Of a stretch of DNA of 64,000 nucleotides, positions 33,810 to 43,010 are shown in pieces. Origin of the DNA: CAYLLT01 sp964384465. GTDB lineage: Bacteria; Planctomycetota; Phycisphaerae; UBA1845; PWPN01. The number at the start of each line of letters is the position of its first letter. Within the stretch, counting starts at the first letter, position 1. Where the stretch lies: contig CAYLLT010000006.1 in the NCBI GenBank assembly GCA_964384465.1, positions 32,432 to 96,431 of the forward strand. The letters run 5' to 3'. The notes beneath the pieces were generated by a model. That model saw only the letters and a program-made list of their open reading frames with translations. It ran no database searches and was not told the origin of the DNA. The translations under genes and the position numbers were made by a program.

Positions 33810-34901
33810 GTGGCGATTCGTTCCCTCGTACCGGTGTTGCGAATGCGTGAGCGATTGAAACTCCTGGTTGTCGTCGTTAACTACGGGATCACCGATCTGA
33901 CGGTTCAGTGCCTCCGCGCATTAGAGCCGGAGGTGGCGAGCAACGGCCGCGTGGGTGTGGCCGTGTGCGAGAACGGGACTGGCCCGCAGGCGGTCCGGCA
34001 CCTGGCCGAGGCGATCATGGACGAGGGCTGGGGCGAGTGGGCATATTTGCGGGCGGTTCACCCCAACCGAGGATTCACCGGCGGGAATAACGCCATCATC
34101 CGCGAGGCGATGAACTGGCCCGAGCCGCCGGAGTATTTCCTTCTGCTCAATGCAGATGCATTTGTGCAGCCGGGCGCGTTGAGCGAGTTGATTCGCTTCG
34201 TGGACGCTCATCCCACCGCGGGCATCGCCGGCAGCAGGATTGAAAACATGGACGGGAGCTGGCAGTGCTCGCCATTTCGGTATCAAACGTTCATCAGCGA
34301 ATTCACCCGTGGCATCAGATTGAAATACGTAACACAACTGTTATCACGGTGGACCGTGACGCTTCCCCCGTCAGGCACTCCCCGCATGGCCGACTGGGTC
34401 ACGGGGGCGAGTATGTTGATCCGACGCCAGGTGTTTGAAGAGGTTGGATTGCTCGATGAGGATCTGTACACGTACTTCGATGACATCGATTTCTGCATGA
34501 ATGCGCGTCGCGTCGGGTGGGCTACGTGGTACGTGCCGGCCAGCCGCGTACGTCACCTTTGCGGCCAGTCAACAGGAGTTGGCAGGAGAGAAGGTATTCC
34601 CAACCGACGTCCGGATTACTGGTTCCAGGCGAGGCGGCGCTTCTTTCTTAAGAACTACGGACCGAGGTATGCAGCATTGGCAGATGCCGCATTCCTGGCC
34701 GGTTTCGCCCTGTGGCGGCTCCGGCGCGTGCTCCAGCGAAAACCCGATACCGATCCGCCACACATGCTGTGGGATTCGTTTCGACACAGCGTTTTCTGTA
34801 CCGGCTTTCGATTGATAGCGGTTCCCAACCCTGCGATGCAGCCGTCACCACACGTCACCGCACAGCGAGACCCTGCGCCCTGTGGCGCTACTAATCAATG
34901 A
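33810..34901 (+). CDS. GT2-family glycosyltransferase (rhamnosyltransferase-like)
   Basis: The protein of 352-363 residues starts at GTG 33810 or ATG 33843; the inner start (MRERLKLLVVVVNYGITDL) places the GT2 motif normally. It has NYGITDL, NRGFTGGNNAIIREA, FLLLNADAFVQPGAL (the DxD is D-A-D), WVTGASMLIRRQVFEEVGLLDEDLYTYFDDIDFCMNARRVGW (the ED-like catalytic region) and a C-terminal amphipathic part. This is the group around rhamnosyl- and related GT2 transferases. The upstream fragment is its broken copy. Confidence 0.9.
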   Translation: MAIRSLVPVLRMRERLKLLVVVVNYGITDLTVQCLRALEPEVASNGRVGVAVCENGTGPQAVRHLAEAIMDEGWGEWAYLRAVHPNRGFTGGNNAIIREAMNWPEPPEYFLLLNADAFVQPGALSELIRFVDAHPTAGIAGSRIENMDGSWQCSPFRYQTFISEFTRGIRLKYVTQLLSRWTVTLPPSGTPRMADWVTGASMLIRRQVFEEVGLLDEDLYTYFDDIDFCMNARRVGWATWYVPASRVRHLCGQSTGVGRREGIPNRRPDYWFQARRRFFLKNYGPRYAALADAAFLAGFALWRLRRVLQRKPDTDPPHMLWDSFRHSVFCTGFRLIAVPNPAMQPSPHVTAQRDPAPCGATNQ

Positions 34902-34908
34902 GGAATTA

Positions 34909-35724
34909 ATGGCCGCCATCGCTCCTGCCCAGATACCGGTGTTTGTCCTTTGCGGAGGACTCGGAACACGGCTGAGAGAACATACCGAATTCATCCCCAA
35001 GCCCATGGTGCCGATCGGAAACCATCCGATTCTCTGGCACATCATGCGCAAATACGCGCAGCACGGGTTCAAACGATTCGTTCTCTGCCTGGGCTACAAG
35101 GCCGAGGTGATCAAATCGTATTTCCTAAATTACGCGTCGATGAATAGTGACTTCTCGGTTTCACTGAAGACGAACGAAGTCACCGTGCACTCGATCGACC
35201 ACGAGCAGGACTGGGCCGTGACGCTGGCGTACACGGGCGAAAGCGCCATGACGGGGGCCCGCGTCGCCCGCGCGGCTGGGAAGTATCTGGGCGACGCTGC
35301 ACACTTCGCGGTAACGTACGGCGACGGCCTGACGAACGTCGACCTAGCTGACGAACTGCGCTTTCATGTCGACCAGGGGCGCACCGGCACCGTCCTGGGC
35401 GCCAACCCCCCCTCGCGCTTCGGCGAGCTGCATGTGGAGGGGGAGCAAGTGGCCGCTTTCGCCGAGAAGCCGGAGTTCGCGGACAAATGGATCAACGGCG
35501 GATACTTCTTCTTCCGCCGTGATTTTCTTAGTTACGTGATGGCGGACGAGGGTTGCGTTCTCGAGCGCGAGCCGCTGATGCGGCTGGCCGACGCCGGCGA
35601 ACTCAGCATTTATCGCCATCCCGGTTTCTGGGCATGCATGGATACTCAGCGAGATCGGGAGCATCTCGAGAAGTTGTGGGCGTCGAAGGATTGCCCGTGG
35701 TTGGCGGCATCCGCCAAGCAGTAG
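34909..35724 (+). CDS. rfbF: Glucose-1-phosphate cytidylyltransferase
   Basis: An ideal GAGGA six bases before ATG 34909 decides the start. The 271-residue protein carries the nucleotidyltransferase signature FVLCGGLGTRLREHTEFIPKPMVPIG, followed by HIMRKYAQHGFKRFVLCLGYKAEVIKSYFLNY and HFAVTYGDGLTNVD, and ends with FWACMDTQRDREHLEKLWA, all typical of RfbF/DdhA. It makes CDP-glucose from CTP and glucose-1-phosphate, the entry to CDP-deoxysugars. The next three genes probably complete the sugar. Confidence 0.93.
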   Translation: MAAIAPAQIPVFVLCGGLGTRLREHTEFIPKPMVPIGNHPILWHIMRKYAQHGFKRFVLCLGYKAEVIKSYFLNYASMNSDFSVSLKTNEVTVHSIDHEQDWAVTLAYTGESAMTGARVARAAGKYLGDAAHFAVTYGDGLTNVDLADELRFHVDQGRTGTVLGANPPSRFGELHVEGEQVAAFAEKPEFADKWINGGYFFFRRDFLSYVMADEGCVLEREPLMRLADAGELSIYRHPGFWACMDTQRDREHLEKLWASKDCPWLAASAKQ

Positions 35725-35758
35725 CAACGATCAGGCACATCTGTATGGGAGAACCAGT

Positions 35759-36766
35759 GTGAAAGTGTTTATCACAGGCCACCGCGGTTACATCGGCGTG
35801 CATCTGGTCGACCTGCTCAAACGGGCGGGGCACCAGGTGACCGGCTGTGATATCCGGCTGTTCGATGGCTGCGGGTGGGAGCCGCTTCCGGCCGCTGACA
35901 AAGAGCTGATCAAGGATGTGCGCGAACTCACGGTCGCCGATCTCGACGGGTACGATTGCGTCATGCACTTGGCGGCGATCTCGAACGATCCGATGGGCGA
36001 TATCAATCCGGAGATCACTTACGGGATCAACCGCGACGCCTCGATCCGGCTTGCCGGGCTCGCGAAAAAGGCGGGCATCGAGCGCTTCCTGTTTTCAGGA
36101 AGCTGTTCGGTGTATGGAGCCGGCGAGAAGCTGGACCTGGAGGAAACCGATACGCTTAACCCGCTGACGGTCTACGCCCGCTCGAAGATCGAGACCGAGG
36201 CGGCGGTTTCGGAGCTGGCCGACGCCGGCTTCACGCCGGTCTACCTGCGCAACGCGACGGCCTACGGCCACTCGCCGATGCTGCGGATTGATCTCGTCGT
36301 CAACAATCTCCTGGCATGTGCTCTCTCGACGGGTGAAATCCGAATCATGAGCGATGGCACACCCTGGCGGCCGCTAGTTCATTGTCGCGACATCGCTCGT
36401 GCATTCATCGATTTCATGCTTGCCCCGCGCGAGAAGGTCTCGAACCGCGCGGTCAATGTGGGCGGCAATTCCGAGAATTACCAGGTCAAGGATGTCGCTG
36501 ATCAGGTGAAGCGCCTGGTTCCCAGCGCTAAGATCACGTTCACCGGCGAAGTGGGGGCTGACCCGCGCAATTATCGCGTGAAGTTCGACCTGCTGAAGCA
36601 GCTGTTGCCGGATTTCCGACTTGAATACAATCTCGTGACTGGAATGGAAGAGTTGTACCGCAAGATGGTCGAGCACGGGTTTAGCAAGGTGGATTGGGAA
36701 GGCGACAAGTTTGTGCGCCTGCGGACAATCCGCAAACACCTGGCGAAGCTGAACGCGGCCGCATGA
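35759..36766 (+). CDS. NAD-dependent epimerase/dehydratase (extended SDR)
   Basis: A GTG start at 35759 follows GGGAGAACCA. The 335-residue Rossmann protein begins MKVFITGHRGYIGVHLVDLLKRAGHQV (GxxGxxG), has NAD-binding CDIRLFDG and HLAAISNDPMGDINPE, and the catalytic YARSK around residue 140 with the Ser/Thr upstream in SGSCSVYGAGE. It lies between the CDP-glucose synthase and an RfbC-like epimerase, so it may be the dehydratase or a reductase of a CDP-6-deoxysugar. A classical CDP-glucose 4,6-dehydratase (RfbG) is not seen in the window. The reaction cannot be decided from sequence. Confidence 0.85.
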   Translation: MKVFITGHRGYIGVHLVDLLKRAGHQVTGCDIRLFDGCGWEPLPAADKELIKDVRELTVADLDGYDCVMHLAAISNDPMGDINPEITYGINRDASIRLAGLAKKAGIERFLFSGSCSVYGAGEKLDLEETDTLNPLTVYARSKIETEAAVSELADAGFTPVYLRNATAYGHSPMLRIDLVVNNLLACALSTGEIRIMSDGTPWRPLVHCRDIARAFIDFMLAPREKVSNRAVNVGGNSENYQVKDVADQVKRLVPSAKITFTGEVGADPRNYRVKFDLLKQLLPDFRLEYNLVTGMEELYRKMVEHGFSKVDWEGDKFVRLRTIRKHLAKLNAAA

Positions 36767-36808
36767 CTCTTCCTGCGACTCATCACCTCAGGTACATTCG
36801 AAGAACTC

Positions 36809-37375
36809 ATGATCTTCACTGAAACGCCTCTGAAAGGTGCTTTTGTCATCAGCTTGGAGAAGCGCGGTGACGAGCGCGGTTTCTTTGCCCGAGCGTTCTG
36901 CCAGCGTGAGTTCGCCGCACATGGACTCGTGAGTCAGTTTGTGCAGGTCAACAACTCGCTCACCGGCCAGAAGGGTACGCTGCGGGGTATGCATTACCAG
37001 CTCACTCCCAAGGCCGAGACCAAGCTGGTGCGATGCATTCGCGGCACGTTCTATGATGTGATCCTCGACCTCCGGCCCGGTTCAGCAACATTCGGCAAGA
37101 GCTTCGGGGTCGAACTCTCGGCCGAGAACCGGCTGATGCTCTACGCGCCCAAGGGGTTCGCACACGGCTTCATCACGCTGGCGGAAAACACGGAGGTGTT
37201 CTATTTCGTCGATGAGTTTTACGCGCCGGAGATGGAGCGGATCGTGCGATGGAACGATCCGCGGTTCGGGATCAAGTGGCCGGCGGCCCCGGAGATTCTC
37301 TCGGACAAGGACCGCACCGCTCGGGATTTTGATCCCGCCTATCACCTGGCCGGGGGAGGGGCGTCAGCCCCATGA
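36809..37375 (+). CDS. RfbC-like 3,5-epimerase (cupin), for a CDP- or dTDP-sugar
   Basis: The 188-residue product is a full-length RmlC-type cupin: VISLEKRGDERGFFARAFCQREF, VQVNNSLTGQKGTLRGMHYQ (the active-site His in GMHYQ), KLVRCIRGTFYDVILDLR, LYAPKGFAHGFITL and VDEFYAPEMERIVRWNDPRFGIKWP. It should epimerise a 4-keto-6-deoxy-sugar nucleotide. Next to RfbF it more likely acts on a CDP-sugar than on dTDP-rhamnose. The rmlC remnant at 11574 belongs to a different subgroup. Confidence 0.88.
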   Translation: MIFTETPLKGAFVISLEKRGDERGFFARAFCQREFAAHGLVSQFVQVNNSLTGQKGTLRGMHYQLTPKAETKLVRCIRGTFYDVILDLRPGSATFGKSFGVELSAENRLMLYAPKGFAHGFITLAENTEVFYFVDEFYAPEMERIVRWNDPRFGIKWPAAPEILSDKDRTARDFDPAYHLAGGGASAP

Positions 37376-38319
37376 GGATCTTTTTCACGGGGGCGAGCTC
37401 GTTTACGGGCTACTGGTTTGTCCGTGAGCTGGCGGTGGCCGGTCATGAGGTGACAGCGACATTCCGGCGGCGGCCGGAAGAGTACACGGATCAGCGCCGG
37501 CGACAGAGGGTGGAGCTGGGTCTCCAGTTCTGCACACCCGTCTACGGTTGTTCGTTTGGCGACGAAGCGTTTATCGCGCATATCCGCGAGCAGGGTCCGT
37601 GGGATGTTCTGTGTCATCACGCGGCCGAGCTGACGAACTACAAGAGTCCCGACTTCGACGTGGTGTCGGCCATCCGGAACAACACGCATCACGTGCAATC
37701 CGTACTGGACGCGCTGGCGGGTGCCGGCTGCCGGCGGGTGGTGTTGACCGGGAGCGTATTCGAAAACGACGAGGGTGCCGGCTCGGAGGGCCTGCCGGCC
37801 TTCTCGCCTTACGGTTTGTCTAAGGGAGTGACGGCGCACCTGTTTCGGTACTACACCGCCGCCCGTAGATTCCGATTGGACAAGTTCGTGATCCCAAATC
37901 CGTTCGGTCCGTACGAGGAGCCGCGATTCACGTCGTATCTGGTGCGCTCCTGGAAGGAAGGCAAGACGCCGGTGGTCAGCACGCCCGCGTATGTACGCGA
38001 CAATATCCATGTGAGTCTTTTGGCAAAGGCATACGCGGCATTCCTGGGCGAAGTGCCGCCCGCTCCGGCAGCCGGCTTCCGCAAGCTCAACCCGAGCGGC
38101 TACGTGGAATCGCAAGGCGCATTCGCGCTCCGCTTCGCCGATGCCATGCGTCCGCGTCTGAAACTTCCTTGTGAACTCGAGCTCAAGAACCAGACGGAAT
38201 TCTCTGAGCCGCGGGTGCGAATCAATACGGATGTTCTCGATGCGGCGGGACTGGGCTGGAATGAGAGCCGGGCCTGGGACCAGATAGCTGAGTATTACAC
38301 GGGTTCCTGTGCAAAATGA
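37372..38319 (+). CDS. NAD(P)-dependent epimerase/reductase (extended SDR)
   Basis: ATGA at 37372 overlaps the epimerase stop. The 315-residue protein has GASSFTGYWFVRELAVAGHEV (GxxGxxG), DVLCHHAAELTNYKSPDF, RRVVLTGSVFENDEG and the catalytic YGLSK around residue 149. It probably carries out the last reduction or epimerisation of the CDP-deoxysugar, because it is coupled to the RfbC-like gene. No more precise function can be given. Confidence 0.85.
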   Translation: MRIFFTGASSFTGYWFVRELAVAGHEVTATFRRRPEEYTDQRRRQRVELGLQFCTPVYGCSFGDEAFIAHIREQGPWDVLCHHAAELTNYKSPDFDVVSAIRNNTHHVQSVLDALAGAGCRRVVLTGSVFENDEGAGSEGLPAFSPYGLSKGVTAHLFRYYTAARRFRLDKFVIPNPFGPYEEPRFTSYLVRSWKEGKTPVVSTPAYVRDNIHVSLLAKAYAAFLGEVPPAPAAGFRKLNPSGYVESQGAFALRFADAMRPRLKLPCELELKNQTEFSEPRVRINTDVLDAAGLGWNESRAWDQIAEYYTGSCAK

Positions 38320-39617
38320 GTGGGCAATCAACAAACGGTCGGTTCCGCGTTTCATCAACTCGCCAGCGAACGTCGGCGTGCGATGTCGTGGTTGTTGGAG
38401 GCGGCGTGTTGGGCCTGGCCACGGCGATGGCGCTCACCCGGGACTGCCGGGTGTCGCTTACCGTCATTGAGGCCGAGGACCGCCTGGCCGCTCACCAGAC
38501 CGGCAACAACAGCGGCGTGATCCACTCCGGTTTGTACTACAAGCCCGGCTCGCTGAAGGCCCGCCTCTGTGCCGAGGGGCGCGAGGCGCTGTACCGTTTT
38601 GCGGAGGAACATGGGATTGCGCACGAACGTTGCGGAAAAGTGGTAGCCGCCCTCGACGAGGGCGAACTCCCCGCGCTGGCCGAGTTGGAGCGCCGGGGTA
38701 CGGCCAACGGGCTCCAAGGGCTGCGCAGGCTCTCGATCGAAGAGATCCGCGAACACGAGCCGCATGTTGCCGGCATGGCCGGATTATTCGTCGAGGAGAC
38801 CGGCATCATTGATTATAAGCAGGTAACTCGGTGCTACGCTGAAGAAGTCCGCAGGAACGGCGGCGAGGTGCGGACATCGTGGGCGTTACAGAGCGTGACG
38901 CACCAGGCTGATGCCATTGTCCTGCATACCACCGGCGGCGACCTCGAATGCCGGGGCCTGGTCAACTGCGGAGGATTGCAGAGCGACCGCGTGGCTCGAA
39001 TGTGCGGCATCGAGCCGGAGATTCAGATCATTCCCTTCCGCGGCGAATACTACAAACTGGCGCCCGAGGCTTGGACGCTTTGTCGCAACTTGATCTACCC
39101 GGTCCCGAACCCGGCGTTCCCGTTCCTCGGCGTGCATTTCACGCGCATGATCGGGGGCGGGATCGAGGCCGGTCCAAATGCGGTGCTGGCGCTCGCGCGT
39201 CACGGCTATTCGTGGGGCAAAATTTCGCCGCGAGACATGGCCGACACGTTGACCTTTTCCGGCTTCTGGCGACTGGTTCGAAAGCTCTGGCGAACCGGCT
39301 GTGGCGAGATGCATCGGTCATTGAGCAAGGCGGCCTTCCTGAAGGCTCTCCAGCGGCTGATGCCGGAACTCAGGATGGAGCATCTGCAACCGGGCGGCGC
39401 CGGCGTACGCGCGCAGGCCGTCGCGCGCGACGGCTCGATGGTCGATGACTTCCGTATTCAGCAGACCGAGCGGATGGTGCACGTCCTGAACGCCCCCTCG
39501 CCCGCGGCGACGGCGTCGATCAGCATTGGGAAATATATTGCCGCGATTGTCATATCAAGCATGGGACTGGGGCGGCGGGCGGGAGTAGAGCTCGCTGGAG
39601 CACTGACGCCGGTATGA
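38316..39617 (+). CDS. lhgO: L-2-hydroxyglutarate oxidase-like flavoprotein
   Basis: ATGA overlaps the previous stop. The 433-residue DAO-family protein has the FAD dinucleotide motif VVVVGGGVLGLATAMAL, EAEDRLAAHQTGNNSGVIHSGLYYKPGSLKARLC (the LhgO signature), TGIIDYKQVTRCYAEE and GLVNCGGLQSDRVARMCG. LhgO oxidises L-2-hydroxyglutarate to 2-oxoglutarate. Genes of this type occur repeatedly in bacterial polysaccharide clusters, where the substrate may be another hydroxy acid linked to the sugar. The family is certain; the substrate here is not. Confidence 0.88.
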   Translation: MSGQSTNGRFRVSSTRQRTSACDVVVVGGGVLGLATAMALTRDCRVSLTVIEAEDRLAAHQTGNNSGVIHSGLYYKPGSLKARLCAEGREALYRFAEEHGIAHERCGKVVAALDEGELPALAELERRGTANGLQGLRRLSIEEIREHEPHVAGMAGLFVEETGIIDYKQVTRCYAEEVRRNGGEVRTSWALQSVTHQADAIVLHTTGGDLECRGLVNCGGLQSDRVARMCGIEPEIQIIPFRGEYYKLAPEAWTLCRNLIYPVPNPAFPFLGVHFTRMIGGGIEAGPNAVLALARHGYSWGKISPRDMADTLTFSGFWRLVRKLWRTGCGEMHRSLSKAAFLKALQRLMPELRMEHLQPGGAGVRAQAVARDGSMVDDFRIQQTERMVHVLNAPSPAATASISIGKYIAAIVISSMGLGRRAGVELAGALTPV

Positions 39618-40699
39618 CGCGCAGTCTCCCAGGAGGGCGTTGGGTGAATTCGGTTGTCGGGATTGTCATCATTGGCCGCAACGAGGGCGATCGTCTGCGG
39701 CGGTGCCTTGCCATCGTGAAGACAGGCGGGGCGGTCATCGTTTACGTCGATTCGGGATCCATGGACGGCAGCGTCGAGCTCGCGCGCGAGATGGGGGCCG
39801 ACGTGGTTGAACTGGATCCATCCTTCGCATTCACGGCCGCCCGCGCCCGCAACGAGGGATTCCATCGGGTTTTGCAATTGCAGTCTGACATCGAGTTTGT
39901 CCAATTCGTCGATGGCGACTGCGAACTCAGCAATGGCTGGATTGAACGAGGAGTTGCCGAACTCCGTCTGCGCCAAGACGTGGCGGTGGTGTTCGGGCGC
40001 GTGCGTGAGCGCTCTCCGGAATCCTCTATTTACAACCGTCTATGCGATATGGAGTGGGATGGCCAACCGGGTGAGGTCCGTGCGTGCGGCGGGATCGCCA
40101 TGATCCGCGCTGCCAGCCTCAGGCAGGTGAACGGCTATGATCCGTCTCTGATCGCCGGAGAAGAACCGGAATTGTGCCTGCGATTGCGTCGAGCCGGCTG
40201 GAAAGTGCTTCGAGTTGACGCCGACATGACTTGGCACGATGCTGCCATCACGCACTTCGGTCAGTGGTGGCGCAGGGCGGTCCGGGCTGGACATGCGTAT
40301 GCGGAAGGCGCCTGGCTTCACGGCTGCTTGAAGGACCGATACAACCTGCGGCCGGTGGCATCCATGATTGCCTGGGCGGCTGTTTTGCCTGCCACGGCCT
40401 TGCTGCTGACCTGGCCCAGCTCCGGTCTGAGTCTTGGCCTGTTCCTTCTCTATCCGCTGCAATGGATACGAATCGTGCATCGGCAGCACCGAACCGGACG
40501 CGCGGCTTCCGAGAGCCGTCTTTACGCCTTGTTCACAATACTGAGCAAGTTTGCCGGGCTCGCCGGTGCCTTGCGTTTCCCGTGGTCGCGGCTGCTCGGA
40601 CGACGCAACACCTTGATCGAGTACAAGTCGCTGTCTCCCCGCGAATCAGACGCGGGGCTTCGACGACGTAATAACCCCTTGGCGGAATCTTCAGTGTGA
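39614..40699 (+). CDS. GT2-family glycosyltransferase with C-terminal membrane region
   Basis: ATGA overlaps the lhgO stop. The 361-residue protein has a GT2 core: VGIVIIGRNEGDRLRRCL, VIYVDSGSMDGS-like VIVYVDSGSMDGSVELA, FVQFVDGDCELSNGW (DGD) and SLIAGEEPELCLRLRRAGW. Two or three C-terminal helices (MIAWAAVLPATALLLTW, GLSLGLFLLYPLQWI) follow. It should transfer one sugar of the repeat unit while attached to the inner membrane. The deacetylase starts in its stop codon. Confidence 0.9.
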   Translation: MTRSLPGGRWVNSVVGIVIIGRNEGDRLRRCLAIVKTGGAVIVYVDSGSMDGSVELAREMGADVVELDPSFAFTAARARNEGFHRVLQLQSDIEFVQFVDGDCELSNGWIERGVAELRLRQDVAVVFGRVRERSPESSIYNRLCDMEWDGQPGEVRACGGIAMIRAASLRQVNGYDPSLIAGEEPELCLRLRRAGWKVLRVDADMTWHDAAITHFGQWWRRAVRAGHAYAEGAWLHGCLKDRYNLRPVASMIAWAAVLPATALLLTWPSSGLSLGLFLLYPLQWIRIVHRQHRTGRAASESRLYALFTILSKFAGLAGALRFPWSRLLGRRNTLIEYKSLSPRESDAGLRRRNNPLAESSV

Positions 40700-41760
40700 C
40701 CAATCGCATCCTCCGATGGCTTGTCTCTGGAGCCTCTCGCTGGACCGGGCTTCTTGCCTCGGCCGAGCGGTCCATGCGCGGCACGCTGACCATCCTCTGC
40801 TACCATCGCGTGCTCCCTGAGGACGCGCGCAGTCGCTACTTTGCCGCCCAACTTGTCGTTACGCCAGAAGTGTTGCGGCACCACTGCTGTGCGTTACAGT
40901 CGAGATACGACGTTCTGCCGCTCGCGGAGGCGGTTTCCCGGTGGTCCTCCGGTGTAGATCACGGAAGGCCTCTTGCGGCAATGACTTTCGATGACGGTTA
41001 TCGCGACAACCATTGCTATGCGGCGCCCATCCTCGCCGAACGCGGGCTGCGGGCCACTTTTTTCGTCATCACCGACTTGGTCGGTTCACCGTTGGCGCCT
41101 TGGTACGATCGATTGGTGCGGGGTTGGGCACGCAGTGTGAGGTTGCCTGGTGGCCCCCCGACCGACGCGATGAAGTTGCTCCGGCCGGATGACCTCCGAC
41201 GCTGCCGGTTATCCGGGCCGCCAACGCCGCGTCAGGTGGTCTCGCAGGCCAAATCTCTTCCGCCGAGTGTCCGTGCTGAACTTCTGAGGCGCGTCGAATC
41301 GCATGCGGGGCCTGATGAGGCGCAAGATGTCGATCAAATCATGGGCTGGTCGGAACTCAGCTCTCTGGCGGCTGCGGGGCATGAGATCGGATCGCACAGC
41401 GCGACCCACCCGATACTCACGCAACTCGATGAGCCGGCTCTCATGCATGAGATTCATGGGTCGCGATCATGCCTTGCCGAGCGTCTCGGCAAACCGGTCG
41501 TCAGTTTCTGCTACCCCAACGGCGACCTGGATGATCGCGTCGTTCAGGCGGTATCTTCGGCGGGTTATAGGTACGCGGTAACTACGCGATCAGCGATCAA
41601 CACGCCGGGCGCCAATCCGCACCGGCTCGCTCGCCGCTTCATCGATCAAGATCGACTCAGCAGCCTCGGAGGGGCACCATCGGCCACGCTTTTCCAAGCC
41701 GAACTGTCTGGCGTGATCGATCTGCTTTTCCTCCGTCACTTACGGGCGTGTCGCACATGA
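40696..41760 (+). CDS. Polysaccharide deacetylase (NodB domain)
   Basis: GTG at 40696 overlaps the stop of the GT2 gene. The 354-residue protein contains ILCYHRVLPED, Asp99-Asp100 in MTFDDGYRDNH, His234 and His238 in GSHSATHP and SFCYPNGDLDDRV, the motifs of the metal-dependent carbohydrate esterase 4 family. It should de-N-acetylate sugars. It is a paralogue of the C-terminal half of the 27618 protein; both share an insertion between motifs that is longer than in standard NodB. There is no signal peptide. Confidence 0.88.
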   Translation: MTNRILRWLVSGASRWTGLLASAERSMRGTLTILCYHRVLPEDARSRYFAAQLVVTPEVLRHHCCALQSRYDVLPLAEAVSRWSSGVDHGRPLAAMTFDDGYRDNHCYAAPILAERGLRATFFVITDLVGSPLAPWYDRLVRGWARSVRLPGGPPTDAMKLLRPDDLRRCRLSGPPTPRQVVSQAKSLPPSVRAELLRRVESHAGPDEAQDVDQIMGWSELSSLAAAGHEIGSHSATHPILTQLDEPALMHEIHGSRSCLAERLGKPVVSFCYPNGDLDDRVVQAVSSAGYRYAVTTRSAINTPGANPHRLARRFIDQDRLSSLGGAPSATLFQAELSGVIDLLFLRHLRACRT

Positions 41761-43010
41761 CCATTGCATACCTGACGAGTCGCTACCCGGCCATCTCCCA
41801 TACCTTTGTACTGCGCGAAGTCCAGGCGCTGCGCCAGCGCGGCATCCGTGTCGCCACATTCTCGGTACGTCGCACGCCGCGCAGAGAACTATTGGACCCT
41901 GAGGCTCTTGCCGAAGCGGAGAGCACTCGATCATTGTTACCTCCTCCTCTCCCTGCAATAGTTGCCGCCCTGGTCTGGGCGATATTCACGCGCCCTTTTC
42001 GACTCGCATCAACGGCTCTGTTCGCACTCACCCGTCCAGCTTTGCCATTGCGACAACGTTTGCTGTGGGGAGGCTATTTCTGCGAGGCCGTGTTGCTGGC
42101 GTGGTGGATGCACCGGTCGCGCTGCGGTCGCCTGCACTGCCATTTCGGGAACAGCGGATCGAGCACGGGCATGTTCGCTGCGCGGCTGGCAGGAATCCCT
42201 TTCAGCTTGACGTGTCATGGCTCCGAGCTGCTCGAGCCCGGGCGTTATCGATTGGCCGAGAAGGTGCATTGGGCCAGCTTCGTCATTTGCGTGAGCAGGC
42301 ACGGTCGTTCGCAGCTGATGCTGCTGACAGATCCGAGGGAGTGGTCCAAGCTGCATGTAATCCACTGTGGGCTCGATCCGGCGGCCGAGCCACATCCGGG
42401 ACCCGATGAAGAGGGAGGGATTCTCTGCGTCGGCCGGCTGGCCCCGGAAAAAGGGCACCTGGTGCTGCTGGACGCATTAGTTTTGCTACGCGAGAGAGGT
42501 GTGACTGTCCGATGCCGACTGGTGGGGGAGGGCCCCATGCGGTCGGCAATTGAAAGCCGTGCCGCAGTCCTGGACATCCGGGATCAGCTCACGTTGATGG
42601 GCGCGCAGGGAGCCGATCAGGTCATGCGGTTGTACCCCTCCGCGGCGATGGTGGTTCTGCCGAGCCTCTCGGAGGGAATACCAGTAACGCTGATGGAGGC
42701 AATGAGGTGCGGGCTTCCCGTCGTGGCGAGTCGCGTCGGCGGGGTCGCGGAACTGGTTCGGGATCACGAGACAGGCCTCGTGGTGGCGCCGGGCTATGCC
42801 CGTGAACTGGCAGATGCCATCCAATGGGTCCTCGAACACCCGGCAAGCGCCGCGGAAATGGGGCAGCGGGCGGTGCGGATGATCGACGAACAATTCAACT
42901 TGTGTCGGAGCGCCGACGCCTTATCGACGCTGTTTTTCGGAGGCCAACAGCAAAAGCAGAGAAGCTCAGTCGAGCCACGTTGCAGCATCGGTGAGGAGGT
43001 GCCGGCATGA
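41757..43010 (+). CDS. GT4-family glycosyltransferase (colanic-acid WcaL/AmsK-like)
   Basis: ATGA at 41757 overlaps the previous stop, so the in-frame GTG at 41748 is unlikely. The 417-residue GT-B protein starts MTIAYLTSRYPAISHTFVLREVQALR, characteristic of the WcaL/EpsF-type subgroup. It contains RLHCHFGNSGSSTGMFAARL, FSLTCHGSELLEP, ILCVGRLAPEKGHLVLLDAL, LVGEGPMRSAIES, VVLPSLSEGIPVTLMEAMRCGLPVVAS (EX7E) and ETGLVVAPGYARELADAI. The next gene again starts in its stop codon. Confidence 0.93.
   Translation: MTIAYLTSRYPAISHTFVLREVQALRQRGIRVATFSVRRTPRRELLDPEALAEAESTRSLLPPPLPAIVAALVWAIFTRPFRLASTALFALTRPALPLRQRLLWGGYFCEAVLLAWWMHRSRCGRLHCHFGNSGSSTGMFAARLAGIPFSLTCHGSELLEPGRYRLAEKVHWASFVICVSRHGRSQLMLLTDPREWSKLHVIHCGLDPAAEPHPGPDEEGGILCVGRLAPEKGHLVLLDALVLLRERGVTVRCRLVGEGPMRSAIESRAAVLDIRDQLTLMGAQGADQVMRLYPSAAMVVLPSLSEGIPVTLMEAMRCGLPVVASRVGGVAELVRDHETGLVVAPGYARELADAIQWVLEHPASAAEMGQRAVRMIDEQFNLCRSADALSTLFFGGQQQKQRSSVEPRCSIGEEVPA

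Noticed and set aside
37342..38358. 338-codon open frame on the minus strand
   Set aside because: It is a shadow of the SDR gene at 37372; the + strand protein has the Rossmann and YxxxK motifs, the shadow has none.
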